41,328 nt of DNA from Pseudomonadota bacterium (GCA_009839635.1 VXPJ01000002.1:1-41328); one strand, 5' to 3'. Shown: positions 30,965-40,286, counted from the first letter of the stretch. Notes: a model not told the origin generated them from the letters alone. Translations and numbers: made by a program.

Positions 30965-32992
30965 CTATTTTACGCGCATGCCAGGAGTAGCCCCGCTGTC
31001 AGGTTGCAGTAGGAATATGTCTTTTCCACCGGGGCCGGCCGCAAGTACCATGCCTTCTGAAGTGCCAAAACGCATTTTCCGAGGAGCCAGGTTCGCAACC
31101 AGCACGGTCAGGCGGCCTTCAATGTCCTGCGGGGCGTAGGCAGACTTTATTCCTGCAAACACGGTGCGCTGCACATTCCCTGTGGGCTCTCCCAGGTCCA
31201 GCGTCAGTTTGAGCAGTTTATCTGCTCCTTCTACCTGTTCCGCCTGGACAATTTTTGCAACCCTGAAATCCAGTTTTGCGAAGTCGTCGAAGGTGATTTC
31301 GTCGTTGATCGGGTCAGCAGGTGCAGGCGCCTCATCTCGTTTTGAATCTTCTATCATGTTCTCCACCGACATTTTTTCGATTCGGGTGATCAGCGGTTTG
31401 AATGTGTTTATCTTATGCCCTTCGGGCAACGGTTTTCCTGAGGCCAGATCGCTCCAGCAGGTTTCCGTATTCAGAAAGGTTTCTGACTTTTGTGCAAGGC
31501 TGGGCGTCACGGGCTTCAAGTAGCCGATCAGCAACCGGTACATGTTCAAGCCAAAGCTGCAGACCTGGTGTGCTTGGTCTCGCTTGGTCTCGTCTTTTGC
31601 GAGTTCCCAGGGCTTGTGGGCATCGATGATCTGGTTGGCTTCATCGGCATGTTTCATGATCGAGCGCATGGCTTGTGAGTAGTTTCGAGATTCGTAGAGC
31701 TCTTTTATGTGTTCGTTTCTTTGTGCTGCATAGTCAAACACCTCGTACCCGCCCTCGATAAAGGCCGAAGTCAGTTTTCCTTCAAAATATTTGTGGATAA
31801 ACCCGGAACAGCGGCTGGCTATATTCACCAATTTTCCCACGACGTCGCTGTTCACACGTTGCTGGAAATCATCCAGGCTGAGGTCAATGTCACTGACATC
31901 AGGTCCCAGCTTTGCCGCAAAGTAGTAACGCAAATACTCAGGGTTCAGATGATCAAGATAGGTGCGTGCCTTGACAAAGGTGCCTCGAGACTTTGACATT
32001 TTTTGGCCGTCGACTGTCAGGAATCCATGACAGTACACGGCGGTGGGAATTCGGTAGTCTGCGCCATGCAGCATTGCAGGCCAGAACAGCATATGGAAGT
32101 ACGCGATATCCTTGCCGATAAAATGGTACACCTCGTATTGGCTGTCGGCATTCCAGTAGGCATCGAAGTCCCGGCCGGTGCGGTCGCAGTACTGTTGCAG
32201 GCTGGCCATGTATCCTACCGGCGCATCCAGCCACACGTAGAAATACTTGCCAGGCGCATCGGGTATCTCGAAACCGAAATATGGCGCATCACGCGAGATG
32301 TCCCAGTCCCTGAGATCGTCCTGGAACCACTCTTTGAGCTTGTTGGTGATTCCCGGTTGCAATGGGTTGTTCTCGATCCAGTCGTGCAGCACTTCCTTGA
32401 AGTCGTTCAGCTTGAAGAAGTAGTGCAGGTTTTCCTTTTTGACCGGTGTGGCACCGCTTACGGATGAATACGGGTTGATCAGGTCCGCAGGCGTATACGT
32501 GCTCCCACAGACCTCGCAGTTGTCTCCGTACTGGTCCTTGGCACCGCATCTCGGACATTCGCCCTTGACAAAACGGTCAGGCAGAAACACCTGATCCTGC
32601 GGGTCGTACAGGTCTACAACCGTTTTTGTGATGATATGTCCGCTTTCTTTCAGCCGCTCATAGATGCGCGTGGAATGGAACCTGTTTTCTTCGGAATGAG
32701 TAGAGTGGTAGTTATCGAACTGAATGTGAAAGTCTGAAAAATCTTTCTGATGCTCGGCACTGACCCGTGATATCAGTTGTTCAGGGGTTATTCCTTCCTG
32801 CTGGGCCTTGAGCATGATCGGTGTGCCATGCGCATCATCTGCACATATATACAGACAGTCGTGCCCACACATCTTCTGAAATCGCGTCCAGATGTCGGTT
32901 TGAATGTACTCGACCAGATGTCCGATATGTATGGGTCCGTTGGCATAAGGCAGCGCGCTGGTGACGAGGATATTTCGTTTTGTTTCAGGCAT
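30965..32992 (-). CDS. metG: Methionyl-tRNA synthetase
   Basis: The 675-aa enzyme has the class I HIGH motif in PYANGPIHIGHLVEY, zinc-binding cysteines in CPRCGAKDQYGDNCEVC, KMSKS in GQKMSKSRGTF, the WELAKD anticodon-domain region, and a C-terminal Trbp111/EMAP-like tRNA-binding domain (FDDFAKLDFRVAKIVQ) after a proline- and alanine-rich linker. It charges tRNA-Met and acts as a dimer through the C-terminal domain. It is divergent from apbC with a 163-bp intergenic region and heads a transcript that probably includes the ferredoxin and nth. Confidence 0.97.
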   Translation of the reverse strand: MPETKRNILVTSALPYANGPIHIGHLVEYIQTDIWTRFQKMCGHDCLYICADDAHGTPIMLKAQQEGITPEQLISRVSAEHQKDFSDFHIQFDNYHSTHSEENRFHSTRIYERLKESGHIITKTVVDLYDPQDQVFLPDRFVKGECPRCGAKDQYGDNCEVCGSTYTPADLINPYSSVSGATPVKKENLHYFFKLNDFKEVLHDWIENNPLQPGITNKLKEWFQDDLRDWDISRDAPYFGFEIPDAPGKYFYVWLDAPVGYMASLQQYCDRTGRDFDAYWNADSQYEVYHFIGKDIAYFHMLFWPAMLHGADYRIPTAVYCHGFLTVDGQKMSKSRGTFVKARTYLDHLNPEYLRYYFAAKLGPDVSDIDLSLDDFQQRVNSDVVGKLVNIASRCSGFIHKYFEGKLTSAFIEGGYEVFDYAAQRNEHIKELYESRNYSQAMRSIMKHADEANQIIDAHKPWELAKDETKRDQAHQVCSFGLNMYRLLIGYLKPVTPSLAQKSETFLNTETCWSDLASGKPLPEGHKINTFKPLITRIEKMSVENMIEDSKRDEAPAPADPINDEITFDDFAKLDFRVAKIVQAEQVEGADKLLKLTLDLGEPTGNVQRTVFAGIKSAYAPQDIEGRLTVLVANLAPRKMRFGTSEGMVLAAGPGGKDIFLLQPDSGATPGMRVK

Positions 32993-33079
32993 GTTGGGGC
33001 GATCCGTTTTTGCAATTTTACCCTATTGAGGATTTGAAAAAATTATCATCGTCTTGCAGCGTGAGTCCGGGGAACTGGG

Positions 33080-33111
33080 AGTCTTTGCTGCCCTAGTGGA
33101 CATGGTATAGT
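33080..33111 (+). promoter_or_regulatory. Candidate apbC promoter with extended -10
   Basis: TATAGT at 33106-33111, preceded by TG one base upstream (TGGTATAGT), forms an extended -10 element. A weak -35 (CTTTGC, 33083-33088) lies 17 bases upstream. The start codon of apbC follows 45 bases later with AGGAG in front. The same divergent region must also hold the metG promoter on the other strand, where I only see a weak TAAAAT at 33015-33020. Confidence 0.5.
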
Positions 33112-33155
33112 AGGCTCCCCTCGTGCTAGACCCAAATTTTTCAGGAGAGTTAAGA

Positions 33156-34244
33156 ATGGTTCAGCTTACAGAAGAGCAGGTGGAGACAGCACTGAAACAG
33201 ATTCAGGACCCTTATCTTGGAAAAAATCTGGTTGCCGGCAATACCGTAAAAAAAATAGAGACGGAAGGCGGCAAGGTAAACATCACGGTCAAGCTGGGCT
33301 ACCCCGCGAAAGGGGTCTCGAACGCTCTTGCCGAGCAGATCGAGGCTAAAATTGGGGAAGCCGGTGCGGAGCACGTGCAGGCAGACGTAAGCTGGCAGAT
33401 TGAGGCACATACTGTACAAAAAAGCCTCAAACCTCTCGAAAATATCAAAAACATCATTGCCGTGGCATCCGGTAAGGGGGGTGTGGGCAAATCCACGACC
33501 GCGGTGAATCTTGCCTTGGCACTGTCCATGGAGGGCGCGACGGTTGGAATGCTGGATGCAGACATTTATGGCCCCAGTCAGCCCCGTATGCTTGGTGTGA
33601 GCGGACAGCCCGAGTCGAGCGATGGCAAAAGCCTGGAGCCCATGGTAGCTCATGGACTGCAAGCCATGTCAATCGGGTTTTTGATCGATGAGGAAACCCC
33701 CATGATCTGGCGGGGCCCGATGGTTACCCAGGCACTTGAGCAGTTGCTGAACGATACTTGCTGGCGAGGACTTGACTACCTGGTGGTCGACTTGCCTCCT
33801 GGCACGGGAGATGTGCAGTTGACACTGGCTCAGAAGATACCTGTAAGTGGAGCAATTATTGTTACCACGCCTCAGGACATTGCCCTGCTTGATGCGCGCA
33901 AGGGACTGAAGATGTTTGAGAAAGTGGAAGTGCCGGTGCTGGGGGTCGTGGAAAATATGAGCATTCACATATGCAGTAAGTGTGGCCATGAAGAGGCAAT
34001 ATTCGGTCAGGGAGGGGGCCAGCGCATGGCTGAAGAATCTGGTGTCGACATACTGGGTGCCTTGCCTTTGGACATCAAGATTCGTGAACAGGCGGACGGC
34101 GGCAACCCTTCAGTAGCAATGATGCCGGACAGTCGCATCGCTGAAATCTATCGTGAGATTGCACGCAAGGCTGCTGCCAAACTTGCTGTGCAAGGTAAAG
34201 ATTACAAGGCACGGTTTCCGAAAATTGTCATCCAGAATACCTGA
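33156..34244 (+). CDS. apbC: Iron-sulfur cluster carrier ApbC/Mrp
   Basis: The 362-aa protein starts at ATG 33156 behind an AGGAGAG site. It has an N-terminal DUF59/MIP18-like domain (about 1-90), then a deviant Walker A GKGGVGKS (106-113), the switch DLPPGTGD, and the cluster-binding C-x2-C in HICSKCGHEE. It binds and transfers [4Fe-4S] clusters in the cytoplasm. This fits the many Fe-S proteins of a dsr organism, though apbC is a general housekeeping gene. The dcd gene follows on the same strand. Confidence 0.95.
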   Translation: MVQLTEEQVETALKQIQDPYLGKNLVAGNTVKKIETEGGKVNITVKLGYPAKGVSNALAEQIEAKIGEAGAEHVQADVSWQIEAHTVQKSLKPLENIKNIIAVASGKGGVGKSTTAVNLALALSMEGATVGMLDADIYGPSQPRMLGVSGQPESSDGKSLEPMVAHGLQAMSIGFLIDEETPMIWRGPMVTQALEQLLNDTCWRGLDYLVVDLPPGTGDVQLTLAQKIPVSGAIIVTTPQDIALLDARKGLKMFEKVEVPVLGVVENMSIHICSKCGHEEAIFGQGGGQRMAEESGVDILGALPLDIKIREQADGGNPSVAMMPDSRIAEIYREIARKAAAKLAVQGKDYKARFPKIVIQNT

Positions 34245-34260
34245 CGGTTCTTTCATGATC

Positions 34261-34307
34261 CTGTCCCGGTGGGCCGCACAGTTTTTTGCGGTCACACCGG
34301 GTAACAG
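34261..34307 (+). other. Long stem-loop between apbC and dcd
   Basis: CCCGGTG (34265-34271) pairs with CACCGGG (34295-34301), and CCGCA (34274-34278) with TGCGG (34287-34291), enclosing a T-rich loop. The flanking CTGT and ACAG can extend the stem. No T-run follows, so a simple terminator is unlikely. It could limit read-through into dcd or protect an mRNA end. The remaining intergenic bases show a weak site before dcd. Confidence 0.45.
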
Positions 34308-34368
34308 TGAATCGAAGCTGCACTGTACGAACAGGTCCCGGGCAGGGGCATTTTGAAGTTGAGTATCC

Positions 34369-34935
34369 ATGGCCATTAAATCAGACCGCTGGATCCGCCA
34401 GATGGCGAAGCAGCACGGCATGATTGAGCCGTTTGAAGCCGGTCAGGTCCGTTCCGGCAACAACGGGCGCCTGGTTTCTTATGGGACATCCAGCTACGGA
34501 TATGACGTGCGCTGCGCGGATGAATTCAAAATCTTTACCAACATCAACTCCGCAATGGTGGACCCGAAGCAGTTCAACATGGACAGTTTCATTGATCTCA
34601 AGGCGAACGAGTGCGTGATCCCTCCAAACTCCTTCGTGCTGGCAAGAACGGTTGAGTATTTTCGGATCCCGCGCTCCGTTCTGACGGTGTGCCTGGGGAA
34701 GTCCACCTACGCGCGTTGCGGCATCATCATCAACGTCACCCCGCTGGAGCCCGAGTGGGAAGGGCATGTCACCATAGAAATTTCCAATTCCACGCCGCTG
34801 CCGGCAAAAATCTATGCCAACGAGGGCATCGCACAGATGCTCTTCTTCGAGTCTGATGAAACCTGTGAGACCTCTTACAGGGACCGGGGCGGGAAATACC
34901 AGGGACAGCGTGGCGTGACCTTGCCAAAGACCTAG
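34369..34935 (+). CDS. dcd: dCTP deaminase
   Basis: The 188-aa protein is standard length. Key family segments are SSYGYDVRCADEF, the catalytic glutamate region in TPLEPEWEGHVTIEISNS, GKSTYARCGI and the C-terminal GKYQGQRGVTLPKT loop. It converts dCTP to dUTP, feeding dTMP synthesis, which complements the ribonucleotide reductase encoded elsewhere in the window. It is convergent with mgtE; the 69-bp gap contains GCTTTC and GAAAGC arms that could form a weak shared terminator. Confidence 0.96.
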   Translation: MAIKSDRWIRQMAKQHGMIEPFEAGQVRSGNNGRLVSYGTSSYGYDVRCADEFKIFTNINSAMVDPKQFNMDSFIDLKANECVIPPNSFVLARTVEYFRIPRSVLTVCLGKSTYARCGIIINVTPLEPEWEGHVTIEISNSTPLPAKIYANEGIAQMLFFESDETCETSYRDRGGKYQGQRGVTLPKT

Positions 34936-35004
34936 CCGGGCTTTCTTTGCATTGGCCGGAAAGCGATACGGCAGTGGGCAGGCAACCTGTCCGGGGGCCG
35001 GATA

Positions 35005-36357
35005 TTAAAGAAGCATCCAGGTAGCCAGCCCAAGAAAGGCAAAAATTCCGATTACGTCTGTAATCGTGGTCAGGATGACACCGCCTGCCAGTGCAGGATC
35101 GATGTTCAGGTTGCGTAAAATTACCGGGATCGACACGCCCGCAAGTGCTGCACACAGCAGGTTTGCCATGGTTGCGGCCGCGATAACCCCACCCATCTTG
35201 AGGTCCTTGAACCACAGGACGACGACCAGCGCGACAATGATGGCCCATGTCATCCCGTTCAAAAACCCGACGGCGAGTTCCTTGAACAGCAACAGCTTGG
35301 AATTGCTGCGCCCGATCTGGCCCAGTGCCAGGCCCCGGATCACCAGGGTCAGTGTCTGGAAGCCGGCTATGCCCCCCATGCTTGCGACCACAGGGATCAG
35401 TATTGCCAGTATGATGATTTTTTCCAGGGTCACCTGAAACAGGCTGATGACCCAAGCCGCCAGGAAAGCGGTCAGCAAATTGACACCCAGCCAGACGGTG
35501 CGTCGTTGTGTAGATGCAACAACGGGTGCGAACAAATCCTCTTCTTCCGACAAACCCGCCATGCTGAACACGGAATGTTCAGCCTCCTCCCGGATGACAT
35601 CCACGACGTCATCCACAGTAATGCGGCCAATCAGCTTGTTGTCTTCATCGACAACGGCAGCAGAAACCAGGTCGAGGTCCTCGAATGACTTTGCAACCAG
35701 AGAGGCCTCCGTGTTGGCATCGAATGCGCGTACATCGTCCTCAAGCACATCCCGTACCAGATTTGTAGGCTTGCTTGTCAGGACTTTTGAGAGTGGAAGT
35801 GCGCCAATATAGCGTTCGTAGCGATCGACAACGAATAGCGAGTCTGTTCCATCAGGGAGCGCACCCCGGCTTCGCAGGTAGCGCAGTACAACATCAAGCG
35901 TGACGTCATGGCGCACGGTGACCACGTCGGTATTCATCAGGCCGCCGGCAGTATTTTCATCATAGGACAACACGGCTTCCAGGCGCTGGCGGTCCTGATG
36001 GTCCATGCTGGCCAACGCTTGCTGTGTAACCGTATGGGGCAGGTCAACGAGCAGGTCTGCAAGATCATCTATTTCCAGACCCTCGGTTGCCGCCACCAGG
36101 GCTTCGCTGTCCATAAGCCTGATCAGGCCGCTGCGAACTTCTTCGCCAACGTTCAGCAGGATTTCCCCATCATCGGAGTCGAGCATGTTCCAGACAATGA
36201 TGCGTTGTGAGTGGGGAAGTGCTTCCAGCAGGTTGGCAATTTCAGCCGGATGCAGCCCATTCAGCATGCGTCTGGCACGCTGCATGGTTCCCGTCTTGAA
36301 GGCCTCACTGATAACCTTCAGGGTCTGGTTTTGCGTCTGTAGAGCAGTGTCAGGCAT
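35005..36357 (-). CDS. mgtE: Magnesium transporter MgtE
   Basis: The 450-aa protein has the cytosolic N domain of helical repeats (HPAEIANLLEALPHSQR), a pair of CBS domains (about 135-260, MNTDVVTVRHDVTLD and VAKSFEDLDLVSAAVVDEDNKLIGRI), a linker helix, and five transmembrane helices from about residue 290 with the pore motif region PVVASMGGIAGFQTLT. It imports Mg2+ and is gated by Mg2+ binding in the N and CBS domains. It follows ptsI after 92 bp, a gap with a perfect hairpin. Confidence 0.94.
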   Translation of the reverse strand: MPDTALQTQNQTLKVISEAFKTGTMQRARRMLNGLHPAEIANLLEALPHSQRIIVWNMLDSDDGEILLNVGEEVRSGLIRLMDSEALVAATEGLEIDDLADLLVDLPHTVTQQALASMDHQDRQRLEAVLSYDENTAGGLMNTDVVTVRHDVTLDVVLRYLRSRGALPDGTDSLFVVDRYERYIGALPLSKVLTSKPTNLVRDVLEDDVRAFDANTEASLVAKSFEDLDLVSAAVVDEDNKLIGRITVDDVVDVIREEAEHSVFSMAGLSEEEDLFAPVVASTQRRTVWLGVNLLTAFLAAWVISLFQVTLEKIIILAILIPVVASMGGIAGFQTLTLVIRGLALGQIGRSNSKLLLFKELAVGFLNGMTWAIIVALVVVLWFKDLKMGGVIAAATMANLLCAALAGVSIPVILRNLNIDPALAGGVILTTITDVIGIFAFLGLATWMLL

Positions 36358-36402
36358 TGGTTGAACGGTCTATGGTTGCGGAGATGGGTGGCAAGTGTAA
36401 CT

Positions 36403-36426
36403 GCTTTGGCAACCTCCTGCCAAAGC
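36403..36426 (-). other. Perfect 9-bp hairpin between ptsI and mgtE
   Basis: GCTTTGGCA (36403-36411) and TGCCAAAGC (36418-36426) form a perfect 9-bp stem with a six-base loop that reads GGAGGT on the transcribed minus strand. No T-run follows, so it is not a classical terminator. It ends 46 bases before the mgtE ATG. It may separate expression of the PTS genes and the Mg2+ transporter. Confidence 0.5.
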
Positions 36427-36449
36427 CGGTACTCCCGGGTTTGGCGGAG

Positions 36450-38180
36450 CTAGCCGTTCAGTGTATCAACCAGGGAAGTGATTCTGGTGGGCACGGTGGT
36501 GTTCAGGATTTTCCTTGCAGGTTTTTCCAGTTCTGAGATACGGCTTCGGTTGACAATCTGTTTGATCTCCAGAAGGTTGGAGGGGTGTGTGCTGAATTCC
36601 TGCAGTCCGAGACCAAGCAGAAGTCGGGTATAGCGCGGATCTCCCGCCATTTCCCCGCACATCGCAACCGGAATTTTGGCATGACGGCCAGCGCGCAGAG
36701 TCAGGTCAACCAGTTTCAGTACGGAGGGGTGCAGTGGGTCGTACAGGTAGTTTACCTGGTCATCGATCCGGTCAATGGCAAGCGTGTATTGAATCAAGTC
36801 ATTGGTACCGATGGACAGGAAGTCGAGCTGTTTTGCGAAAATATGGGCAGACAGGGCTGCTGCAGGGACTTCGATCATGGCACCGACAGGAGTGTCCTGG
36901 TCATAGGCGTACTGCTCGTTCTCCAGCTCCTGTTTGGCCTGCTCAAGAATGGATAATGCTTGAACCAGTTCGGCATGACTGGTGATCATGGGCAACAGAA
37001 TACGGACAGGCCCGCTGGAAGACGCCCGTAAAATTGCACGCAACTGCTGCTTGAACAGGTTGATGTCCTTCAGGGATCTGCGAATCGCACGTAAACCCAA
37101 TGCAGGGTTCTGTGTGAGGGGTCCCTGGAAATTGGGATCAAATTCCTTCTCGGCGCCCAGGTCCAGGGTTCGGATCGTCAGGGGCTTGCCTTTCAGTGCA
37201 CGAATGATTTTCCGGTAGGCATTCAGCTGTTCGGCTTCATCTGCCGGTTCTTCGCGGTCGATATAGAGAAATTCCGTGCGGTACAGCCCCACACCGTCTG
37301 CTCCGGACTGCCTGAGTGCAATCATGTCTTCGGCAAGCTCGATGTTGGCCTGCAGGCTGATTCGCAGGCCATCGCGCGTCTTGGCCGAGACATCGCGCAA
37401 GGCCCGCAACTTGCGTCGCGCTTCCTTTTCCTTGCGTTGTCTCAGTTGATAGCTCCTGATGGTTTTCTTGTCCGCACCGGCCAGCACCATGCCACTGCTG
37501 CCGTCGATGATGATCTGTTCTTTCTGTCGCAGCAGTGAGCGTGCACCCTGTACACCAACCACGGCCGGGATTCCCAGGCTGCGGGCCAGAATCGCGGTGT
37601 GGGAAAGGGGTCCGCCGAGTTCAGTGATAAAGCCTGCAATGCTCTGGGTTTGCATCAAGACGGTATCTGCTGGCGTGAGGTCATCAGCCACAATGATGCG
37701 GCCTTTCAGGGGCTGTGCATCGACCTGCACCGTGTACTGCTGGTCTTTCAGAATTTGCTGGATCAGATTGATCACGTGCTCGACATCGTTGATACGGGTG
37801 CGAAGATAGTCATCCTCCATCTGTTCAAAGGCCGAAATCAGCTTGTCATGCTGTATTTTCAGCGCCCATTCGGCATTACAGCGTTGTTTGCGGATGATCC
37901 CGGCTGGCACTTTGCGAAGCATGGAATCCTTGAGCATGAGGATGTGTGAGTCAATGAATGCAGCAACATCTGTCGGCGTGTCTTCAGGAATGGTGTCACG
38001 GATGCTGCGCAGATGGTTGCTGGCTTCATCAACGGCATGCCGGAAACGTTCGACTTCCGATTTGATGTCATCTTTCTTGAGTCGGTGCTCGAACACCTCG
38101 GGTGTACCGCGATTGAGCAGATGCACGCCCCCTATGGCAATGCCCTTTGATACATCGATTCCGGAGACGATTAATGCCAT
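36450..38180 (-). CDS. ptsI: Phosphoenolpyruvate-protein phosphotransferase, enzyme I
   Basis: The 576-aa protein has the phospho-histidine H194 in GGPLSHTAILARS, the PEP-binding core with GVGLYRTEFLY and ASSSGPVRILLPMI, and the active cysteine region VAMCGEMAGDP. It moves phosphate from PEP to HPr. No GAF domain is present, so it is PtsI- rather than PtsP-like. In this gene set without sugar permeases it most likely feeds regulatory EIIA proteins. ptsH lies 24 bp upstream. Confidence 0.94.
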   Translation of the reverse strand: MALIVSGIDVSKGIAIGGVHLLNRGTPEVFEHRLKKDDIKSEVERFRHAVDEASNHLRSIRDTIPEDTPTDVAAFIDSHILMLKDSMLRKVPAGIIRKQRCNAEWALKIQHDKLISAFEQMEDDYLRTRINDVEHVINLIQQILKDQQYTVQVDAQPLKGRIIVADDLTPADTVLMQTQSIAGFITELGGPLSHTAILARSLGIPAVVGVQGARSLLRQKEQIIIDGSSGMVLAGADKKTIRSYQLRQRKEKEARRKLRALRDVSAKTRDGLRISLQANIELAEDMIALRQSGADGVGLYRTEFLYIDREEPADEAEQLNAYRKIIRALKGKPLTIRTLDLGAEKEFDPNFQGPLTQNPALGLRAIRRSLKDINLFKQQLRAILRASSSGPVRILLPMITSHAELVQALSILEQAKQELENEQYAYDQDTPVGAMIEVPAAALSAHIFAKQLDFLSIGTNDLIQYTLAIDRIDDQVNYLYDPLHPSVLKLVDLTLRAGRHAKIPVAMCGEMAGDPRYTRLLLGLGLQEFSTHPSNLLEIKQIVNRSRISELEKPARKILNTTVPTRITSLVDTLNG

Positions 38181-38204
38181 AGTGAAACAGTGTTCTTGGA
38201 TACC

Positions 38205-38474
38205 TTATCCATCTTCATCAAAAAAATTGTTGACCAGATTTTCGATGGAGGCCATGGCTTCCTCCTCATCAGTCCCTGAGGCGGTAACCGTTACTTTTGA
38301 ATGCTGACTTGCCGCCAGCATCATGACCCCCATGATACTTTTCCCGTTGACTTCCCTGGAGTCCTTCTCGACCAGTATTTCGCTTTCGAAAGTCGATGCC
38401 AATGCCACCAGCTTTGCTGCGGCGCGTGCATGCAAACCTAGCTTGTTGAGTATGGTCAGTTCCTTGCTGAGCAC
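38205..38474 (-). CDS. ptsH: Phosphocarrier protein HPr
   Basis: The 89-aa protein has phospho-accepting H15 in LGLHARAAAKL and the regulatory serine S46 in NGKSIMGVMML, so it could be a target of HPr kinase as well as of enzyme I. An acidic C-terminus (FFDEDG) ends the protein. It starts 5 bp after the EIIA gene, consistent with one transcript. Confidence 0.94.
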   Translation of the reverse strand: MLSKELTILNKLGLHARAAAKLVALASTFESEILVEKDSREVNGKSIMGVMMLAASQHSKVTVTASGTDEEEAMASIENLVNNFFDEDG

Positions 38475-38479
38475 GTGCT

Positions 38480-38878
38480 TTATCTCTTGGGACTGCAGTC
38501 GACAATACCGTCATGTGCACCGCTCAGGGCTTTTTCTGCAAGCTTGTCCAAATCCAAATTTGGATAGTTCATAGTACGAATCAGCATAGGCAGACTGAGT
38601 CCGGCCAGCACACGTACCTCCCCCAATGCATCCAGCTGGTTGCAGATGTTGCTTGGGGTTGAGCCGAATATGTCAGTCAGAATCAGTACCCCGTCTCCCT
38701 GGTCAATCTCGGTACAGAGTTTTCGTGCTGCCGAAAGCAGTTCATCCGTATTGCTGGTCTCTGTCACGGCAAGTGCTCTGCAAACCAGAGGCAGTGGTGC
38801 ATCGAGCATGGATTCGGCCGTACCGAGCAACTCATGCCCCAGGTTGCCATGTGTGACAGTAAGTATTGAGACCGCCAT
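38480..38878 (-). CDS. EIIA-Man-family PTS protein (regulatory)
   Basis: The 132-aa protein is a single EIIA domain of the mannose family with phospho-histidine H10 in TVTHGNLG and the GVLILTDIFGSTPSN strand-loop. No EIIB, IIC or IID gene is nearby. In beta- and gammaproteobacteria this gene sits in the rapZ-ptsH-ptsI cluster and is considered a phosphate sink or regulator rather than a sugar importer. It begins 1 bp after rapZ. Confidence 0.92.
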   Translation of the reverse strand: MAVSILTVTHGNLGHELLGTAESMLDAPLPLVCRALAVTETSNTDELLSAARKLCTEIDQGDGVLILTDIFGSTPSNICNQLDALGEVRVLAGLSLPMLIRTMNYPNLDLDKLAEKALSGAHDGIVDCSPKR

Positions 38879-38879
38879 A

Positions 38880-39743
38880 TCAGTATTTCAGGTCCCTGTG
38901 CCGGACCAGCACATGCATGTCTGCAGACGTTCTAAAGCGGTCTGCCAGAAACTCTGTGATGTGTACCGAGCGGTGTTGGCCACCGGTGCAGCCGATGGAA
39001 ACACTCAGATAATTGCGGCTTTCCCTGGAAAAATGCGGCGCCCAGTACTCGATGAAATCACCAATCGAAGCAATCATTTGCCGTACTTCTTCATGGGACT
39101 GAAGATAGTCAATGACTTCCGGGTGCTTTCCGCTGAGGCTGCGCAGGTGCTGCTCCCAGTACGGATTGGGCAAAAAGCGCACATCGAAAACGTAATTTGA
39201 ATCATTCGGGACACTGTACTTAAAGCCAAACGACTGTAATAGCAGGGTCAGTGTCGCTGACCGGTTTCTGCACACCCGGTCTGTAATGACAGAACGCAAC
39301 TGCCGCACATTGGTCGAGGTGGTGTCAATGCAGACATCTGCAAGCAGGACAACTTCTGAAAGGATCTGTTTTTCCGTTTGAATGGCATCAATCAGCGACA
39401 ATCCTTTTTGAGTAAACGGATGCTTGCGGCCGGTTTCATTGTATCGCTGTATCAGTGTCTGGTCACTGGCCTCCAGATAGACAAGCTCCAGGTCAATGTC
39501 TTGCTGCCTGAATTCCTTGATGATATTTGGAAACGCATGAATGTCTTGGCTGACGTTACGTGCATCTACACCGATGGCAATTTTTTCATAAGGAACCGGA
39601 GAGGTTGCAGTGAACTGCTCAATGCAGACAGGCAGCATGTTCAGGGGCATGTTATCGATGCAGTAAAAATCATTATCCTCAAGGGTATTGATTGCGACCG
39701 TTTTCCCCGAACCTGACAGGCCACTCACAACGACTAGTTTCAT
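38880..39743 (-). CDS. rapZ: RNase adapter protein / P-loop nucleotide-binding protein RapZ
   Basis: The 287-aa protein has Walker A in SGLSGSGKT (residues 7-15), a Walker B-like LVYLEASD strand, and the conserved C-terminal RNA-binding region VSIGCTGGQHRSVHITE. In E. coli RapZ senses glucosamine-6-phosphate and directs RNase E to the small RNA GlmZ. In other proteobacteria its role is less clear. It lies 6 bp after hprK in the usual PTS regulatory cluster. Confidence 0.95.
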   Translation of the reverse strand: MKLVVVSGLSGSGKTVAINTLEDNDFYCIDNMPLNMLPVCIEQFTATSPVPYEKIAIGVDARNVSQDIHAFPNIIKEFRQQDIDLELVYLEASDQTLIQRYNETGRKHPFTQKGLSLIDAIQTEKQILSEVVLLADVCIDTTSTNVRQLRSVITDRVCRNRSATLTLLLQSFGFKYSVPNDSNYVFDVRFLPNPYWEQHLRSLSGKHPEVIDYLQSHEEVRQMIASIGDFIEYWAPHFSRESRNYLSVSIGCTGGQHRSVHITEFLADRFRTSADMHVLVRHRDLKY

Positions 39744-39749
39744 CAGTGC

Positions 39750-40286
39750 TTACTGCATCAGTTTTTTCTGGCGATCGCTGAAGTCCTTGCTGGCAACATA
39801 GCCACGCTTGCTGAGCGACCGTGAACGTGTGGCAGCCTCAACCAGGACGGCAAGATTTCTGTTCGGGGCCACAGGAAGGACGATCGTGGGGATATCCACG
39901 CCTCGCACACAGGTATTGCTTTCAGGAGACTCCATCCGGTACTCGGCGTTTGAAGATGTCTGGTCGCCCGCCCGCAACTTGATGATCAATTCTAGGTGTT
40001 GACTTGATTGAACTGCTTCATCCCCGTACATCTCGCGTATATTTAATATCCCCAATCCACGTACTTCAAGAAAGTTTTGTAGTGCATCCGGGCAGGTTCC
40101 AAGAATCGTATTCCGTGCAATTCGAGTAAATTCCGGGGCATCATCGGCAATCAGTCGGTGCCCCCTGCTGATGAGATCCAGAGCAAGTTCACTTTTGCCC
40201 AGACCACTTTGTCCCGCGAGCAACACACCAGTCCCTGCAATTTCCATGAACACGCCATGCAATATGGGCATTTCAGCAAACCTCAT
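39750..40286 (-). CDS. hprK: HPr kinase/phosphorylase, C-terminal kinase domain only
   Basis: The 178-aa protein contains the P-loop GQSGLGKS (25-32) and the HPrK signature EVRGLGILNIREMYG (74-88), but lacks the roughly 130-residue N-terminal domain of typical HprK. The ATG at 40286 follows an in-frame TGA 18 bases upstream. The codons between (LNFLA) still look like the interdomain strand of full-length HprK. Only 162 bp lie between it and ptsN, so the missing domain cannot be encoded there. Kinase-only HprK proteins exist in alphaproteobacteria and can work, so the gene may be functional. A sequencing error cannot by itself restore full length. Confidence 0.82.
   Translation of the reverse strand: MRFAEMPILHGVFMEIAGTGVLLAGQSGLGKSELALDLISRGHRLIADDAPEFTRIARNTILGTCPDALQNFLEVRGLGILNIREMYGDEAVQSSQHLELIIKLRAGDQTSSNAEYRMESPESNTCVRGVDIPTIVLPVAPNRNLAVLVEAATRSRSLSKRGYVASKDFSDRQKKLMQ

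Noticed and set aside
35005..35455. 228-aa minus-strand frame (34769-35455) at the mgtE 3' end
   Set aside because: It is an alternate frame of mgtE and dcd with a low-complexity, arginine/glycine-rich composition.
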